Part shown: in pieces, positions 22,694 through 24,172 of the stretch
Layout of the letters: the number at the start of each line of letters is the position of its first letter
How positions within the stretch are numbered: position 1 is the first letter of the stretch
Source: Promethearchaeota archaeon
GTDB lineage: Archaea > Asgardarchaeota > Lokiarchaeia > Sigynarchaeales > SOKP01
Length of the DNA stretch: 24,172 bases
NCBI GenBank assembly: GCA_019057775.1
Contig: JAHLWT010000240.1
Location: 1 to 24,172, forward strand
Direction: 5' to 3'
Made by a program: the position numbers and the translations under genes
The notes under the pieces: model-generated
Database searches by the model: none
The model's input: only the letters and a program-made list of their open reading frames with translations
Told to the model about the DNA's origin: nothing

Positions 22694-23827
22694 CTACTTT
22701 TTACCAAACTGCCTAAAATAGTCTTTTAAGGTATCACTGATATAGACTAAATCGTCATTGTTTAAATATTGATGAATACCAAAGTGTAATCCATTTTCTC
22801 CTACATATTCGGCTACTGGAAATTGACCAGGTTTATAGCTTAAAAAATTGAATGCTTTATGCTGAGTGGGCAAACTCCCGAATAATGTTTTGCATTGAAT
22901 ACCTTTAGATTCCAGATAATTATAAAGCCTATCACGCTCGTATTTTTTATCTTTTAGAACTAACGGAAAGGCGTGTGGACTCACTTTTTCGTAATTCTCC
23001 TCTTTGATAAAATAAGAATAATCCGATAATTCTTCAGTTAATTCCAATAATTTATATAAATTATTTTTGCGTTTATTGAAAGTTTTGTCAAAATGTTCGA
23101 TGCTTTCGAGCCCGATAGCAGCTTCTAAATCATTCATTCTCGAGTTGTAACCGATACGTTGGAAATCAAAATATGTGCTGTTAAAAGGACGGCCATGTGA
23201 CTTTATCGATCTAACCACATTAGTGATTTCATCATTATTTGTAACGACCATACCGCCTTCACCACAAACTATCATATGAGCAACGTAGAAACTAAAGGTT
23301 CCCATATCGCCAATCGTACCTACAATTCTGTCTTTATAGGTAGCCCCGTGTGCCTCACAGGCATCTTCTACAACCTTTAGATTATTAGCATTTGCAATTC
23401 TTAGAATAGAGTCCATTTCACACGGTTTTCCCATCGTATGAACAACCATAATAGCTTTAGTCCTATCAGTAATATCCGCTTCCATCTTAGATGGATCAAT
23501 ATTAAGAGTTTCCAGCTCAATATCAACGAATTTAGGGATAAATCCTGCAGCTAATATTGAGTTGGCAGTAGCTACAAAGGACAATGCTGGCGTAATAATT
23601 TCATCTCCCCTTTTTGCACCAAAGTCATACAATGAAGTGCAAGAACAAATACCAGCATCTGTGCCTGAACTTGTAGCAATAGCATGCTTATACCCGAAAC
23701 GGGCAGCAAATTTCTCCTCGAATTCCTTTACATTATCCCCTTCTGAAGCCCAATTCTTATCTAAAACCCGCTGTAAATATTTCTTGGCAATGTCTCCTAT
23801 TACCAGATCGCCAAAATTTATTCGCAT
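22694..23827 (-). CDS. DegT-fold PLP enzyme with His at the lysine position (ColD/E1-like sugar 3-dehydratase or relative)
   Basis: A 377-residue DegT/DnrJ-fold protein. Fold motifs are present: AIATSSGTDAGICSC (PLP phosphate site), DEIITPALSFVATANSI, VVEDACEAHGA (Asp155 for the pyridine N) and the catalytic loop FSFYVAHMIVCGEGG (178-191). The normal loop is FSFxxxKxIxTGEGG; here His184 stands where Lys binds PLP. That change is the hallmark of PLP/PMP 3-dehydratases such as ColD (colitose) and E1/RfbH, which cannot transaminate by the standard route. AGGAG is 7 bases before the ATG. It lies between the exporter and heptose genes, so the substrate may be a GDP-4-keto-6-deoxy sugar or heptose; no 4,6-dehydratase is in view. 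Confidence 0.9.
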   Translation of the reverse strand: MRINFGDLVIGDIAKKYLQRVLDKNWASEGDNVKEFEEKFAARFGYKHAIATSSGTDAGICSCTSLYDFGAKRGDEIITPALSFVATANSILAAGFIPKFVDIELETLNIDPSKMEADITDRTKAIMVVHTMGKPCEMDSILRIANANNLKVVEDACEAHGATYKDRIVGTIGDMGTFSFYVAHMIVCGEGGMVVTNNDEITNVVRSIKSHGRPFNSTYFDFQRIGYNSRMNDLEAAIGLESIEHFDKTFNKRKNNLYKLLELTEELSDYSYFIKEENYEKVSPHAFPLVLKDKKYERDRLYNYLESKGIQCKTLFGSLPTQHKAFNFLSYKPGQFPVAEYVGENGLHFGIHQYLNNDDLVYISDTLKDYFRQFGKK

Positions 23828-23857
23828 TTCTTAACTCCTATTCATTTTGATTTTTAG

Positions 23858-23962
23858 CTATACTAAAGTATCGCTTTTTAGTAGATTAATTGCTTTTTCA
23901 TATCTCTCTGGTGTTCCGATAACGAGGATAACAACATCTATTTCTCTTAAGTTGGTGGACAT
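23858..23962 (-). pseudogene. Remnant of a sugar nucleotidyltransferase (HddC-like) with large internal deletion
   Basis: A 34-codon frame from ATG 23962 to TAG 23858. The first 14 residues (MSTNLREIDVVILV) look like the N-terminal beta strand of sugar nucleotidyltransferases, just before the AGGxGTRL loop. The next part (IGTPERYEKAINLLKS) looks like their C-terminal IDIGTPEDYEKA segment. The middle, about 200 residues in normal proteins, is missing with the frame kept. The gene just upstream is an HddA-type heptose kinase, whose usual partner is the HddC guanylyltransferase, supporting the reading. The stretch is too short for any activity. Alternatively it is a chance small ORF; the two-end match makes that less likely. 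Confidence 0.6.
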
Positions 23963-23974
23963 ATTATCAAGTTA

Positions 23975-24172
23975 TCAAAAGTTATTTGCTGGTGCATAAT
24001 AAATTATTTGACTGCCTAAATTCTCGAATTTGAATGGCACATATAATAAATTTTTCAATTTTTCTTTCACTTTAGGCTGGAGTTCGGGTTGCACAAAAAA
24101 CAGAATAAATCCCCCACCTCCAGCACCTAACAATTTTCCACCCAATGCTCCCGCTTTTATTGCTGTTTCATA
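23975..24172 (-). CDS. hddA: GHMP kinase, D-glycero-D-manno-heptose 7-phosphate kinase type, C-terminal part
   Basis: The last 65 codons of a gene that runs in from the right edge; the stop is TGA 23977-23975. GALGGKLLGAGGGGFILFFV is GHMP motif 3 with the Gly-rich loop. The tail VKEKLKNLLYVPFKFENLGSQIIYY matches the HddA-type end, where VPFxFExxGSxIIYY is characteristic. HddA phosphorylates C1 of heptose 7-phosphate on the way to GDP-heptose. The fragment sits just before a nucleotidyltransferase remnant, the position of hddC in many loci. Only the C-terminus is seen, so completeness of the gene cannot be judged. Confidence 0.85.
   Translation of the reverse strand, partial: YETAIKAGALGGKLLGAGGGGFILFFVQPELQPKVKEKLKNLLYVPFKFENLGSQIIYYAPANNF

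Noticed and set aside
23828..23857. Possible continuation of the nucleotidyltransferase remnant into the DegT-like gene
   Set aside because: There is a TAG at 23858 and a separate AGGAG site for the next ATG, so there is no fusion.
1..24172. CRISPR arrays, tRNA or rRNA genes, complete insertion sequences, toxin-antitoxin pairs
   Set aside because: No spaced direct repeats, no cloverleaf-like sequence and no transposase or integrase frame were found on either strand.

Overview
The window is a stretch of a surface-polysaccharide (O-antigen or capsule type) biosynthesis locus from a bacterium. Every supported gene lies on the minus strand, so transcription runs from high to low coordinates. Genes are packed tightly: several pairs share ATGA-type overlaps or have gaps under 15 bases, and AGGAGG-type ribosome sites are common. 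Base composition is mosaic, with local counts from about 31% to 60% GC, which is typical of glycan loci assembled by exchange. No rRNA, tRNA or housekeeping marker allows a firm taxonomic call. The Wzm/Wzt exporter with a C-terminal glycan-binding domain and the heptose kinase suggest a Gram-negative-type envelope, but this is inference.

Layout in transcription order. (1) 24172-22694: the C-terminus of a heptose-7-phosphate kinase (HddA type), a 34-codon ORF that looks like the deletion-fused remains of the next heptose gene (an HddC-like nucleotidyltransferase), and a DegT-fold enzyme with His where the PLP lysine should be, as in sugar 3-dehydratases of the ColD/E1 type. (2) 22648-20516: the ABC exporter, permease Wzm and ATPase Wzt. 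(3) 20444-10393: a nonulosonic (sialic-acid-like) acid cassette behind a good internal promoter. It holds a NeuB-family synthase without its usual C-terminal SAF domain, a Gfo/Idh dehydrogenase, a DegT aminotransferase, a CMP-sugar synthetase, a methyltransferase, a TIM-barrel isomerase, a second Gfo/Idh enzyme, an SDR, two more methyltransferases, a small unknown protein and a KdsC-like phosphatase. (4) 10386-7640: a 600-residue protein joining a DUF115/Maf/GT42-like domain to a degenerate GT2 domain, followed by a free-standing GT2 paralogue of that second half. (5) 7569-2980: two methyltransferases and three glycosyltransferases of very different GC content. (6) 2979-2560: an intergenic region with a strong predicted sigma70 promoter and a leader of about 145 nt. 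(7) 2556-1: three GT-B glycosyltransferases, the last cut by the window edge.

Read together, the genes would make a CMP-activated nonulosonic acid, and perhaps a deoxy-heptose or deoxyhexose. They would add these and other sugars to a lipid-linked chain in the cytoplasm, methylate the chain, and export it through Wzm/Wzt with recognition by the Wzt C-terminal domain. The most interesting candidates are the fused putative nonulosonate transferase, the SAF-less NeuB with a KdsC-like phosphatase partner, the His-type DegT enzyme, and the deletion fossil.
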